Positions 35,948 to 46,830 of a DNA stretch of 64,000 bases are shown one piece after another (within the stretch, counting starts at the first letter, position 1; each line of letters starts with the position of its first letter). Made by a program: the position numbers and the translations under genes. Source of the stretch: Turbatrix aceti (lineage: Eukaryota > Nematoda > Chromadorea > Rhabditida > Panagrolaimidae); the NCBI GenBank assembly GCA_963969345.1, contig OZ017766.1:7812001-7876000 (forward strand). Reading direction: 5' to 3'. The notes under the pieces are model-generated. The model was not told the origin of the DNA. It was given only the letters and a program-made list of their open reading frames with translations, and searched no databases.

Positions 35948-36889
35948 CTAGTATCCGGGAGGGGTACGGGGAGGAGCGCAGTGATCGCAAGATCCCTCGG
36001 CACCGCGGGGACCGCTGAGGCCGGGGATACCAATGGGACCGGGCTGTCCAGCGGGGCCGGGTTGTCCAGCATCGCCGATGGGGCCGGTGGGACCGGCCTG
36101 GTTGTGTCCGTCCTTTCCGGGGTGACCAGCCTTGCCGGGGGGTCCAGCGGGACCGGTGGGGCCACGGGGTCCGGCGGGGCCGTTGACTTCGATGACGCGA
36201 CCCGGCTGTCCCTGGGGTCCAGGGGCTCCGGGGGGTCCGGGGGGTCCCATGTTGCCGATGGAGCCGGAAAGTCCGTCGTCGCCCTTGTGGCCGTCCTGGC
36301 CGTTCTCGCCGTCCTTGCCCTTGGGTCCACGGGGACCCTTCTGTCCGGACGAGCCCTGGGGACCCGGGGGACCGGGGGGACAGATGATGCAGGGCTCCTT
36401 CGCGATAGCGGTGCCGAGGACATCTCCATCACGTCCGTCCTGTCCGTCAGTTCCGTCCTGACCGTCGTTGCCGGAGTCTCCATCGTCGCCGGGAGCTCCA
36501 GGCGGACCGGGTGGACCCTGCTGGCAGCTGCAGCATCCGAGGGCAGGCTCGGAGTTGACGTCGGGGACGGTGCCATAACCGCCTGCGCGGGGTACAGGGG
36601 TGGGTGAGGAGCCGTACTGACGCTTGAGACGGAGTCCAGCGGGAGAGGCGGCGTTGATGATCGACATCTCAGCCCACATGTCACGGGATCGAGTCTTGCA
36701 GAAATCAGTCTCGGCAATGAGGTGGGATTGGAAGGATGCTACGTAGCTGTAGAGCATGGGAAGCGTGACGACGGAAGCGATGACGGCAGCCGTCGAGATG
36801 ACGATCGCGAAGAAGGCGACGCGACGCATCTGACGATGCTCATTGGATTCGTATCCGTCCATGTGTACGATGGGCTGCTTGTAATCCAT
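35948..36889 (-). CDS. Nematode cuticle collagen
   Basis: Structural protein of the cuticle, secreted by the hypodermis and assembled as trimers. The coding sequence is one uninterrupted exon of 313 residues. The N-terminal cuticle-collagen domain has a membrane span at about residues 24-46 and homology blocks ending in [16 protein letters not shown] at 87-90 is the likely subtilisin-type processing site. A CCSC cluster at about 119-122 leads into the first Gly-X-Y block. A break with [14 protein letters not shown] starts the second, longer set of Gly-X-Y blocks, with short interruptions ([16 protein letters not shown]). The end is [13 protein letters not shown]. The first methionine used lies five bases after a splice acceptor; the upstream in-frame Met falls in the intron. 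GC content is far above its surroundings. Confidence 0.97.
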   Translation of the reverse strand: MDYKQPIVHMDGYESNEHRQMRRVAFFAIVISTAAVIASVVTLPMLYSYVASFQSHLIAETDFCKTRSRDMWAEMSIINAASPAGLRLKRQYGSSPTPVPRAGGYGTVPDVNSEPALGCCSCQQGPPGPPGAPGDDGDSGNDGQDGTDGQDGRDGDVLGTAIAKEPCIICPPGPPGPQGSSGQKGPRGPKGKDGENGQDGHKGDDGLSGSIGNMGPPGPPGAPGPQGQPGRVIEVNGPAGPRGPTGPAGPPGKAGHPGKDGHNQAGPTGPIGDAGQPGPAGQPGPIGIPGLSGPRGAEGSCDHCAPPRTPPGY

Positions 36890-36894
36890 GTCCG

Positions 36895-36963
36895 CTGGAA
36901 AATTCAAAAAAAAATAAAATTTCTATAACAACCAAAAAAAATTGAAACAGACAAAAATCTTAC
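36895..36963 (-). other. 5' UTR intron of the collagen gene
   Basis: The minus strand reads GAGTGATCGG|GTAAGA...GAATTTTCCAG|CGGACATGG. A 69-base intron therefore separates a short non-coding exon (upstream of 36964) from the coding exon. Alternatively the acceptor is used for trans-splicing. Confidence 0.6.
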
Positions 36964-37589
36964 CCGATCACTCGCTTCCAATTCTATCTGGAGCACAAAT
37001 GAATCGACTGATATCGAAGGACTCGATCTGGTTGGGTTTAAGTAGTCCCGTGGATATCCAATCCAATAGGCGGACTTTCCCTTTTTTCACGCTGCACAAC
37101 ACTGTATGAAACATTTTTTTATTTGTGTCGCGCGCAGACACACATCCGCAAAAATTTTTTTCATTTTCTTTTTCTTTTTTCTCTCTCGGGAAAGGAAGGG
37201 AAGTAAGACGCCTCAGGGAATTAATTTTTTGGATCCGTAGAGTTTGTCGAGGAGTCGAGTCGAGATCTGCCTGCGGGCAAGACGTTTTTTACATCACGGC
37301 GTACATACGCCCTAATGAGACGAAAAAGTAATAGTAGCAATTATCGTTGCACCAAATATTAATCTTTTGCTGTGATTGGTTGGTGCTGCTGATGGTTATG
37401 GTGGTGGTGTTTTTGTGGGGCATGGGGCATGCATTAATTTTCTTGAATACCGTAATAAAATATTTGAAAATCTTTGATGGCAAATTTTTGATCTCTTTGG
37501 CTTATTTGCATATTATTTGGCAGATTGACGTGAAAATTTCGTTTGAAAAAAATTTTTGAAAGTTTAAAGGAATTTAGTAAATCGATCAA

Positions 37590-37960
37590 AAAATGTTTGT
37601 TGTAACGGTAATTTTTGAAATTTTTGATGAGAAATTTCTGAAACATTACTGCACTTTTAAAAACGATTTTGATTTCATTTAAATTTGTTTTTGACAAAGA
37701 ATATTTTGAAAACGCAAAAATGAAGGATCACCAACTTAAAAAAAAGCCAAACAAAAAAAGCTCAAAAAAGGCACTTTTCGGCATTTTTCACAGTTTGTGA
37801 CCTCTAAATTTTATATTTTTAAAATTTCTTTCGTAAAAAAATTGATTTCGTTTTTAAAAGTGCCCCATAATTTTTCTGAATATTCGAAAATTTTAAAATG
37901 TTAAAATGCCAAGTTTTCAAAAATATTTTAAATTTTAAAATGCTAATTTTCAAAAAAAAT
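37590..37960. repeat. Palindromic repeat, family B (degenerate)
   Basis: Imperfect inverted arms flank a GATCACCAACTTAAAAAAAA / GTTTGTGACCTCTAAATTTT centre, like the copy at 46.83-47.37 kb. Confidence 0.5.
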
Positions 37961-39618
37961 AAAAAAAATGCTAATGCCGGCACGCATTTTTTGAATTTTT
38001 CAGAAAACTCAAATTCTTTGAAATGCAATTACCAACTTTGGCACTTCAAATGCGCAAAATTTTTTACATAAATACACGTCATCAAAATCAACTTTTCTAA
38101 ATAACATAAATCCCGTTTTTCAGTCGGTCAAAAAGTGCGCTGCACCTTTTTTTGATACCAGCAAATAAACTTTTTTTTTTCATCTTTTTTTTTCCGGTAA
38201 TGTCCTGCAATCTTCCTGATGTGACAAGTCATTTTTCTAAATGCAGGAAAAAAAGGATACCGAATAGGGAGGTCATCAACGGGAGCACCAGTCATCCACA
38301 AATTCATTCATTACAGTCAGTCAGCCGGGTATCTCATCTCGCACCACCACGGAGACAACAAAAAAATGTTTCATGCACCAAAAAAAGGAATTTCGGTCAT
38401 CGGCGGTGACGGCGGTGACGGCGGACGAGAGCAGTGTGCGACGTGTTCTCTCTTCTCATGTTGATGATACATACATATATATACATACGTGTTGTTTGTT
38501 ACTTACTGCTCCCGGTTTATCACGGGGAAGTTTAGTACCTGCATAAAACGAATCACCTATTTTTTTAATCAGGGATTGTTGCATCGAGTTTCGTTGATTG
38601 GAGGATCGTAAAATCATTTGAAATGTAAAAAAGTGTCAAATTTCTGACCTCAAATGCACAAAAAATGTTTGTTTTTTTACGATTTTTGTAAAAAAGCTTT
38701 AATTCAATAAAAATAGATTCAAGAGAAAAAAATATCGTTACTTCCAACCAAAATAAAGTAATTATTATGTTTCCTGTGAAAAATTATTAATACATAAGTA
38801 AAAACAAAATTCAATTACGGCAAATTCTAATAACAAAAAATTGACTTTTGCTCGCAGAAAAGAAATTTTTGATTCTCGAAAAAAATCGTTCTTTTGAAAA
38901 AAAAAACATTTGTTATTTTTTTTGGCATTTTGAATAATTTTGTACGAAACCACGGAAAAAATTTTTAATTTTGTAAATAATTTCAATCTTTGTAGTAAAT
39001 TTTTTATTTTCAAGGTTCGTTTTTTCATGTCGGAAATATTTTTTGGTTTAAATTACCGTAATTTCTGTTGCAAATCTTTTTCGGCGCCACAAAATATCTA
39101 AAAACTTCTCTTAACAATATTTTATGTGATGCTCTTAACAATGTTTTTTGTTGATTTTTTGTATTGAAAATAAAAAAAAACCGTGGAAAAGAGTGCATTT
39201 TTTGTGGGACTCTGTGTTTTAATCCCGTGGAAAAAGAAAATACTGTTATCAGGGGTGTGTTGCCAAGTGTCACTTTTGGAAGCGTTTTTTATTCCGGAAC
39301 TGCTCAAAATCGGTTGATTTTTGACAAAAATGCGGCTTATTTGTTCAAGATAAGATTTTATAGTTTTCACGAGAACGGTTCATAAAAAGTATTGGCAAGT
39401 TTTCTATGCATCTATGTATGTACTTTGTTCTCGATGTGTATTTACATACATAATTAGTGAGTGCACACTGCAGTGATAAGCTTTTGTAGGGCTCTTTTTG
39501 TTATTTGATTAAGAAAATCGCTATTTGTTGGTGAAAATTTAAAAACTTTAAAAACATGGAAAAGCAAATTGAGTTTTCACTGAATTCTGAATTGACTTTT
39601 AAAATGTCAGAATGATAG

Positions 39619-39624
39619 TTTATT
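39619..39624 (-). promoter_or_regulatory. Poly(A) signal of the minus-strand mucin-like gene
   Basis: Minus-strand AATAAA about 72 bases past the stop codon. Confidence 0.5.
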
Positions 39625-39695
39625 ACCATTTACAAACTTCAAAAAAAATTCAGGCACAGAAAACTAAAAAAAACGGCCAATAACAATTTTTTTAA

Positions 39696-40538
39696 TCAGA
39701 ACACCCGAGTCAGGGCAACGACGCACATCGTGATTCCGGTGACGGCTGAGATGCCAACGCTGCTTGCTCCTGCTGTCGTCGTAGTCGTTGTCGTAGTCGT
39801 CGTCGGCGGTGGTGGTGGGGGTGGAGCCTCCGTTGTCGGATTCTCCGGAGCTTTCGTCGGTGATTCCGGTTCTTTTGTCGGAATCGGCTCAGCAGTCACC
39901 TTACCTTCAGTTGACGGCTCCGATGGTTCGGTAGGACTTGGTTCTGTTGGTTTCGACTCTTCGGTCACTCTTCCGTCCGTTGACGGCTCCGATGCTTGGG
40001 TTGTTTTTGGTTCGTCAGAAACTTTACTCTCATCAGTCGATGGCTCCGATGCTTGGGTTGTTTTTGGTTCGTCAGAAACTTTACCCTCATCAGTCGATGG
40101 CTCCGATGCTTGGGTTGTTTTTGGTTCGTCAGAAACTTTACCCTCATCAGTCGATGGCTCCGATGCTTCGGTTGTTTTTGGCTGCTCAGTTGGGGATTCT
40201 GTTTCTGGTTCCTCAGTCTCGTCTGTGATAATAATCGGTTCCAAAGTTTCTTCCGTGGCATCCGTGATAATAATCGGCTCCAAAGTATCATCCGTCGCAT
40301 CCGTGATTATAATCGGTTCCAAAGTTTCTTCCGTGGCAGCCTCAGCATCGATTTCGTCAAATTTTGACCTTCTCAATATTTCGAAAATTTCATTGTCATC
40401 CAAGAATCTCGAAGATACAAGTCCAAAGACAAGACAGACTAAAATAAATAAAAATCATATCTAGTAAGAAATCCTAAAACCCTCTGACAAAACAAACTCA
40501 CCGGCGATAAGGTGTCCAAACAAGCGAAGAGAAGTCAT
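39696..40538 (-). CDS. Mucin-like, probably GPI-anchored surface protein (repeat-rich paralogue)
   Basis: No known family recognised. Exons: 40538-40502 (37 nt) and 40438-39696; 259 residues. A signal peptide (MTSLRLFGHLIA-GVCLVFGLVSS) precedes DDNEIFEILRRSKFDEIDA. Three copies of a 13-residue LEPIIITDAT(E/D)(E/D)T unit follow, then about four 19-residue EPKTTQASEPSTDEGKVSD units. A Pro/Thr stretch (P7 then T10) precedes a hydrophobic C-terminus, VGISAVTGITMCVVALTRVF. Ser/Thr/Pro richness suggests O-glycosylation; the tail fits a GPI signal or weak anchor. The 102-residue gene at 45163 has the same exon structure, the FDEIDA motif, the tail and the core promoter, so the two are duplicates in opposite orientation. 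Function unknown; an epidermal or intestinal surface coat is my guess. Confidence 0.85.
39979..40206 (-). repeat. 57-bp coding tandem repeat
   Basis: Units start at 39979, 40036, 40093 and 40150 (the last partial or degenerate). They encode the 19-residue EPKTTQASEPSTDEGKVSD motif of the mucin-like protein. The near identity of the middle units at the nucleotide level implies recent expansion and probable length variation between individuals. Confidence 0.9.
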
Positions 40539-40604
40539 GGATATGCAGGTAAAGGTCAGGGCAACAGCAACTCTAAACAATGGATGGAACAAAGAGTGGC
40601 GAGA

Positions 40605-40680
40605 GGCGTCTTTTATGCTGCCAGTTTTTTTTCCCTGACTCATTGACTCTGATCCTCTGTGCCTTACACTTCCTGATAAC
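40605..40680 (-). promoter_or_regulatory. Core promoter of the minus-strand mucin-like gene
   Basis: On the minus strand, in order: GTTATCAGG (GATA-type site, 40680-40672), AAGGCACAGAGGATCAG (40665-40649) and GGCAGCATAAAAGACGCC (40622-40605, a TATA-like core 67 bases before the ATG). The same blocks in the same order precede the paralogue at 45163, and the TATA block is identical over 18 bases. Confidence 0.75.
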
Positions 40681-43600
40681 AATCAGGCGCCGTGGGCGTT
40701 GCTTCTTCTTGGTTACTGTGGATTGGAAGGAACACACCCCAATCCTTGGGTTATCAGTGCGAGAATAGAAAAAAAAATATCTCAAAAAGTCCGTAAACAA
40801 TACAAAATCTCGAAAATTGTTTTCTGAGTTGATTTCGCCAAATTTGAAATTCCTAAAAATGCCAAGACAACTTCGTCATTTTCAACAAAAAAAACAAGTT
40901 CGCCGACGAAACTTCGTTTTTGGAAAATCGGTAATTTATTACCTCACATTTTTTTATTTTTGGAAATTTTGTTTGCCAAAATAATTTTTTGTGATATGGA
41001 TTTTATAATTTTCATCCACCATTGCCATATTTATTTATGCAATTTTATTGTAGATAAAAATTCTATGTAGTTTATTTTTTTAGTTTGTTGTTTAAAAAAA
41101 AACAATTTTTTTACATTAAATCCAAAAATGTGAAAAATTATTTTTGATTACTCAAAATAAAATTGATTTCTCAAACAAATATTTATTTATGATTGACGTT
41201 ATTTTGATCCGGAACTCCTATTCTATTTAGGCAAACTCCTCCTTCTACTTTTGCAATGATGTGATTTCTGAATGAGTCTTTATCAGTGTTGGAAAGAAAT
41301 AAAAATAAAAAAATCATGCGTCATTGGCAAGGCAGGAAACGCCCTTTTTTGATCAAAGCACATCGGACAAACTTCATATGTAGTCTTGATCATCCAAGAT
41401 GTCGGAAATCCAGACAATATGAGTTGCAATAAATTTTGCTTGTTGTTGCCAATGAGTTCACAAATAGCCAACACAATCATGGCCAGGGATGGGCGAACGT
41501 TCGTGTTCGTTCGCGTTAGTTCGCAAATAAATTCAAATTTTTGCCTTTCTGTTCGTTTGAGAACATTTTTGCTTTGTTCGAGTTTGTTCACGAACAAAGA
41601 AAATTTTCCGAACAGATAAAACGAACAAAAATTTGGGTAAAATCAGTTTAATGGTGCCGAAATTAATGTTATTTTTCCTAAAAAGGACAAATAGTGTTAA
41701 TTGCGTTCGGCAATAAAAAATGTAGGAAAACTGTCACCAAAAACGTGAAAACGCAAAGTACCGAAGTTTACGTTTTTATGCCCAGTTTGGACAAAATTTT
41801 GTATAAAATATGCTAAAAATCTGTTCGTTGTTCGTTCGTGTTCGTTCGCGAACACTGACAAAAAAGTTCGCGTTCGTTCGATTTCTCAAACAAAATTAAC
41901 AAAATGTTTGTTTTCGTTCGAGAACAAAAAAAACGGCAGTTCGTCCATCCCTGATTCACGGTGTCTGGGATCTTCTTTCACAAAATTTGATTTGAATTTG
42001 TAGACTTGTTCGCCAACGATGTTTTTTTCCAAAAATAATTTTAGTATTGAGTTTTTTTGTCAAAAATTTTATTTTTCAAAAAAAAAATTATGTTTTGTGC
42101 CGGCCCGTTGAGAATCCTGGTCAGGAAGTTATTTAGTTACATTGTGTAAACAACATTTTTTTTATAAAATCCAAATATACATTTATGTATGTATTTTTTA
42201 TCAATGCTGTGTACATTCAGTAGGCAAATGCCTGAGGCTAGGCGGGCGACGCGAACTTTAGAGCTGTTTTTTTATCATCAACAAACAAATGCGAGTCCCC
42301 TGTGCTTTGTCATTCCACTCTGCGTTACCTTCCTTTTTCGGGCTTATCACCGGGCTTAAAATAGCTGAAAATAAACATGATTTTGCAAATCTATCTACAT
42401 AGTATTATCTGATCTATGACTCACAGCTTCTGTAAATTGTCGCAGGTATGTAAATTGCACCAACTGTTGGAACCTGAGAATTTTCTCAAAAGCCGTTCTC
42501 ACGAAAACACTGCAGAACTAATTACATACAAATTACAATCTACCGCCGGGAGCCGAAAACACCGGACAGGTGAGAAATACATACATATTTACCTGAGCTA
42601 TGAAAAAATTGTGTTTTTTCTTTCTAGATGAAATCGACAACAAAGAATGAAGGGATCAAAAATGATGTCTTTCTACAAATTCACAGGAAAATCTGATTAA
42701 GTTATACATATATTACTTCGGATTTTTAAGTAATATACATATAAGTTTTTCATGTAAGTAAAAAAAAGTATTTCGTACAAGTAATATATTTTTCTGACAA
42801 TATTTTTGTTGGTAATCCGGGGTAAACATTTGAGTCACTTTGCAGACAGTTTATGACAACGGAAACATCATTTGAAACAATTATCCTATCATAAACGAAC
42901 ACTATAGTCGTCCCTGCACCCTCTATTACCCGTGTAGCCAGGTGATGCATGTTTTTGAAGCCATTTTGGGCACCAAGGATCAAAACCGACGTCATGCGGG
43001 GACAAAACCCCAAAAATTGACAAGATGATGTCACCTGAAAACAGGTGATTTTTTTCTTACGCAAGAATGAAAAATTCCTTGGACCGATTTTTTGCTTACG
43101 CATGAAAGGTGTTATGGACTTTTCTAAAAATGTGTGAGTATGTAATTTCGAAATTGTGAAAATGATTGACGTGCGTAATGTTCGTTCCAATTTGCGTCTG
43201 CGTCTTTGCTTTTTTTCACGAAAGTTACCGTTGAAAATCTAATTATCCCTTTCCCTTTATGCAATGCACTCATTCGTTTACGGGGAGAACACACGCCACT
43301 ACAACAAACATAGATACATACTAAGTGCTAATGGTTACTAATAGACGGCCTTTACCCGTTCGAATTGCGTGCAAGAACTAAGAACACCTACATACAACAG
43401 CATTCGTTTTTGAGTATGAGACAGACCCGGAGTTGGGGTTTCCCTAACGACGACGGCAACGGTAACGGCAGCCGACGGCACCTCCTACTTTTTTTTTTTT
43501 CAAGGCACCACCCTCTACACACGCACCGAAACAATACGAAAGGTACGAAAGCTACCGGTGTCGACAGAAGGCCGCGGCTTGGCTTAGCATATTATTTGGC

Positions 43601-43840
43601 TTCATTGCTCAAAGCGCAGCTACCTGTGTCTCACCTGGCTTGGACATATATAATACGTGCCGTAATTGCTTGACCATCGGCGGCTTTTTGTATCTTTTTT
43701 TTCTGTGCCTATATAATAAATAAGTAAATAAATTTTGCTATTTACTATTTATATTTTTCATTTTCACTGGTCAACAGAAAATAGAATTACTACCTAAAAA
43801 GTTATTTAGTCATCAAAAATCGTACTAATTCTAAGTCGAC
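40681..43840. other. Intergenic region between mucin-like genes
   Basis: No convincing gene. It contains a family C element (41.48-41.95 kb) and T/A-rich DNA. A minus-strand frame at 43190-42750 has protein-like composition but no family match or start context. A possible TATA box (CATATATAATACG, 43.65 kb) lies upstream of the 43841 gene. Confidence 0.45.
41484..41953 (+). repeat. Family C element, most complete copy
   Basis: Ends CAGGGATGGGCGAACGTTCG and, inverted, CAGGGATGGACGAAC. The interior has the conserved core shared with the copies at 7.4 and 48.5 kb (AAAATCAGTTTAATGGTGCC ... TGCCCAGTTTGGACAAAATT). The 8-bp flanks do not match, so any target duplication has decayed or the copy moved otherwise. 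Confidence 0.75.
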
Positions 43841-44707
43841 ATGATTGCTCAGAAGAAAACTACGTGGATTTTTTTGGGTTTGTGTTTTTTATTTTTTTTT
43901 CTTTTTCTTTGTTTTTTTTTGTTTTTTTTTGGTTTTTTTTCTTTTTTTTCACTTTTTTTCCTTTTTTTTCACTTTAAAAAAAAATTTTTTTCAGGTGTCC
44001 TCCTAGCAGTATCTGCGTTCCCAGTGGACGAACCCCCATCAACCGACGCTACGACCGAAATCCCAGATGCCGCGATGGGACAAATAACGACAACGATCCC
44101 AGAAATCGGGTCCACAGATGCCAATGTTGCTACAGTTGATGCAACTGCCGTTACGCCCCTGATAGCCGGCAACAGTACCCTACCAACTGTTCCAGCGGTC
44201 GGCAGCGAAACCTTGGCAACCGAAATTTCCGAAACAACTCCCACCGCAGTCGGTGGAGCAGAAATCGCAACCGAAGACCCTTCATCGACTGATGAATCTG
44301 AATCCGCCGTCGATGTGGGTCCTAAAGCTGCTCAGGCAGACGATACTACGATTACCCCAGTCGCTGGTGCTTCGCCAGCACCTGCTGTCACTGCCACGGT
44401 TGCTACTCCGATTGTGGAAACAACGGTGAGCGCTATTGCAACACCAGCACCCGGAGCTGCTACACCAGCACCTGGAGCTGCTACACCAGCACCTGGAGCT
44501 CCAGCGACCGAAGCAGGCGACGAAGAAGAGGAAGAAAATGAAAACGAAGAAGAAACAGAAGAACCCGAAGCACCTGAACCAACCGAGCCCGAAGCCGAAG
44601 AAGAGTCGATCGAAACAACGACTCAGAGTTTCGCGGAGAGACCCGGAGCAGCTTCTGTTTGCGCGACGACAGCTGCTATCATCGTTTTCACTCTTTTTGT
44701 TTTGTAA
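43841..44707 (+). CDS. Mucin-like, probably GPI-anchored surface protein (acidic)
   Basis: No known family recognised. Exons: 43841-43877 (37 nt) and 43995-44707; 249 residues. The intron is a 117-base T-rich GTTTGT...TTTCAG. Reading through it would give a Phe-only stretch, so splicing is preferred. It yields a clean signal peptide, MIAQKKTTWIFLGVLLAVSA. The body is Thr/Ala/Pro-rich with three TPAPGAA units, then a Glu-rich block (EEEEENENEEETEEPEAPEP). A short hydrophobic end (VCATTAAIIVFTLFVL) fits a GPI signal. Exon 1 length and phase match the other two mucin-like genes, but the body and tail do not align closely. An AATAAA overlaps the stop at 44707. Confidence 0.8.
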   Translation: MIAQKKTTWIFLGLCFLFFFLFLCFFLFFFGFFSFFSLFFLFFHFKKKFFSGVLLAVSAFPVDEPPSTDATTEIPDAAMGQITTTIPEIGSTDANVATVDATAVTPLIAGNSTLPTVPAVGSETLATEISETTPTAVGGAEIATEDPSSTDESESAVDVGPKAAQADDTTITPVAGASPAPAVTATVATPIVETTVSAIATPAPGAATPAPGAATPAPGAPATEAGDEEEEENENEEETEEPEAPEPTEPEAEEESIETTTQSFAERPGAASVCATTAAIIVFTLFVL

Positions 44708-45162
44708 ATAAACATTTTTCTGTTTCTATATTTTTTTTTGTTTTTTTTTTACAGCCCGTTGAATTGTTTATGTATTATCAATTGATTTATGTATCGATGT
44801 AAAAAATTCCAATGACAAAGAATGACGTGTGTCTACATATCTACCTGACGGATCAGAAAAAAAAAATTTAAGGCGGTGCAATGACGCAGAGCAAGATTTT
44901 TTTTTCGTTCTCACACTGATAAAAAATCCAACAGGAAAAGGGATTGATCGGGGTGTGCACTCTACCGTAGCCAAAAAAGAGCCAAAATAACACCCTACAC
45001 CCTCTGGATTCGTTATCAGGTGAGAGAGAGAGGTGAGGCACGGAGAGGATCAGGGCAGCATAAAAGACGCCCCTCGATACTCGTTTTTACCATTCATTGT
45101 CCATTCATTGTTCGGTTTTTTTCTCGTCCTGACATTTTGAATTTTGTGTATTCCACTCAACC
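44708..45162 (+). other. Spacer and promoter region of the 102-residue gene
   Basis: Contains 3' sequence of the preceding gene and the conserved promoter blocks at 45011-45071; otherwise no gene. Confidence 0.55.
45012..45071 (+). promoter_or_regulatory. Core promoter of the 102-residue mucin-like gene
   Basis: GTTATCAGG (45012-45020), GAGGCACGGAGAGGATCAG (45034-45052) and GGCAGCATAAAAGACGCC (45054-45071), 92 bases before the ATG. It mirrors the promoter of the gene starting at 40538. The GATA-type site suggests hypodermal or gut expression, which is an inference. Confidence 0.75.
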
Positions 45163-45533
45163 ATGAATTCCCGTCGACTATTCGGATACCTTATCGCAGG
45201 TTTGTTTTTTTTATATTTTTTGGGGGATCTCAGGTAAATATTTTTTTTTGCAAAATTTTAGCCTGTCTCGTCGTTGCATTCGCTTCTGCGAGATTTGTTG
45301 ACGACAACGACGAAATTGTCCAAGTGCTAGGATCGGGGGAATTTGACGAAATCGACGCTGATAATTCCACGGATTCGAATACGACAGATCCGTCTCCTGC
45401 ACCAGGGGTGACGACAACGACCGTGCTTCCACCCCCGCCGACGACGACGCAAAAAGGATCCGCAGGCAGCGTTGGCATCTCAGCCGTAGCCGGAATCACA
45501 ATGTGCGTCGTTGCCCTGACTCGGGTGTTCTGA
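45163..45533 (+). CDS. Short mucin-like, probably GPI-anchored surface protein
   Basis: Exons 45163-45199 (37 nt) and 45262-45533; 102 residues. Signal peptide MNSRRLFGYLIA-ACLVVAFASA, then RFVDDNDEIVQVLGSGEFDEIDA, a short Ser/Thr/Pro-rich segment with NST and NTT glycosylation sites, TTTTVLPPPPTTT, and the tail VGISAVAGITMCVVALTRVF. The tail differs by a single residue from that of the 259-residue gene at 39.7-40.5 kb; the long repeat region of that gene is missing here. AATAAA at 45615-45620. Function unknown. Confidence 0.85.
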
Positions 45534-45614
45534 TCACCTAATTTTTTTTCGTTTCTGTTTTTTTGTCATTTTCTTTCAATGCCTAAGATTATTTGATTGA
45601 ATTTTGTACGTAAC

Positions 45615-45620
45615 AATAAA
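45615..45620 (+). promoter_or_regulatory. Poly(A) signal of the 102-residue gene
   Basis: AATAAA 82 bases after the stop codon. Confidence 0.65.
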
Positions 45621-46830
45621 GGGTTGTTTTTGAAAAAAATTGTGTGAAATTGTGTCCGTCATTATTTTTTAAATTAGTAATTTTAAAAATCGATAAATTA
45701 TAAATTTTACAAAACTTTGTGTAAATATTTAAAAAAATAATTTAAAAAAAATAATATTAAAAAATATTTTTTCTTTTTAATGTTAAAAATTATGTGTAAA
45801 TTATTAAAAAAAATATTTTTTAATGTTTAAAAAAACTAAAACAATTTTATTTATTTAAAAATGTGTAAAAATACATTTTAAATATTTTACGCATTCAACA
45901 GTTTTGAGCCAGAAGTGCACAAAAGTGATCAATAGCGCTCAAAACAATGTGCATTACATTTTTCCCAGTTCACAATCAACAGAATCAGAGTCGGTGCCTT
46001 GATTATTTCTTACATTAATGCGGACATAAGCGGATTTTAAATATTTTACGTCTCTCTGTCAAATAAATCCCCTCGCCTTGTCTTCCTGTATCTTGGTTGT
46101 TCGCTGACGTTGGAAACGATAGCATTGGAATGAATGAATGCATCGTTTTTTTTTCTTCCCAGAAAAAAAGCAAGAATCATCAATTCCCATAAAATTAAAC
46201 AATTAAATTAAAATTGTTGTTTTTTAAAACAATTGTTTCTCCGTTATTCATCGTAAATATTATATTTATTTAATTTTAATCGTTTGCATGACGGTTTTTT
46301 TTACAAATTCTGATCCTTAACCTTTAACCGATAATGAATCATGAATCTCCGAAAAAAAACATCAGCGAACGAACTACATCAAAAATACATTTTTAGCATC
46401 ACTCATCGCATTCCAGAGAGAAATTCGAGTGCCCCTCGTTTGTGTACATATTTTTTATCATGCTTTCGACTTCGACGCCCTGTTATTTTTTTCGATAACG
46501 ACGGAAAACTGACTGAAACGAAGGAAGAAAGAAGAAAGGAAGATCAATGACGTGTGTATTACAGAAGTATGACTCATTTACACGTTTTATTATTATAAAT
46601 ATGTTATCGTAAAATATGTATGTATACGTGCATTTTCATCAGGAAACAAATATTGACTACGATCGAGGACGGCAACCAAACCCATGAAAGTATTGTTCAA
46701 AAAATAATCCATGAATGACGTTGCACAAAATGATAACAAATTTGTTTTCGGCCGGTTACTCAAAAAATGACATCAGAAAAAAAAACCGAACAAAAATTTT
46801 GATTTTCATTTTTTCAACACTTTTGTTCGT

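Larger units (their letters stand above)
36965..39695. other. Intergenic region upstream of the collagen
   Basis: Presumed collagen promoter near 37.0-37.15 kb, then A/T-rich DNA with a degenerate palindrome (37.59-37.96 kb, family B). There is GC-richer DNA near 38.40-38.45 kb with GGCGGTGACGGCGGTGACGG repeats. No gene found. Confidence 0.5.

Noticed and set aside
35855..36607. Gly/Ser/Val-rich 250-residue plus-strand frame
   Set aside because: Antisense shadow of the collagen Gly-X-Y repeats.
39730..40464. 244-residue plus-strand frame rich in Val/Ser/Asp
   Set aside because: Antisense of the mucin-like gene; its repeats follow from the 57-bp unit on the other strand, where the signal peptide and paralogue support coding.
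42750..43190. 146-residue minus-strand frame with fairly normal composition
   Set aside because: No recognisable family, no signal or splice context, and the frame starts in low-complexity DNA; it could be an old pseudogene, but I cannot support it.
43878..43994. Phe/Leu-only stretch in the frame of the 43841 gene
   Set aside because: It is a T-rich intron with GTTTGT and TTTCAG borders; removing it gives a normal signal peptide and the same exon structure as the two neighbours.
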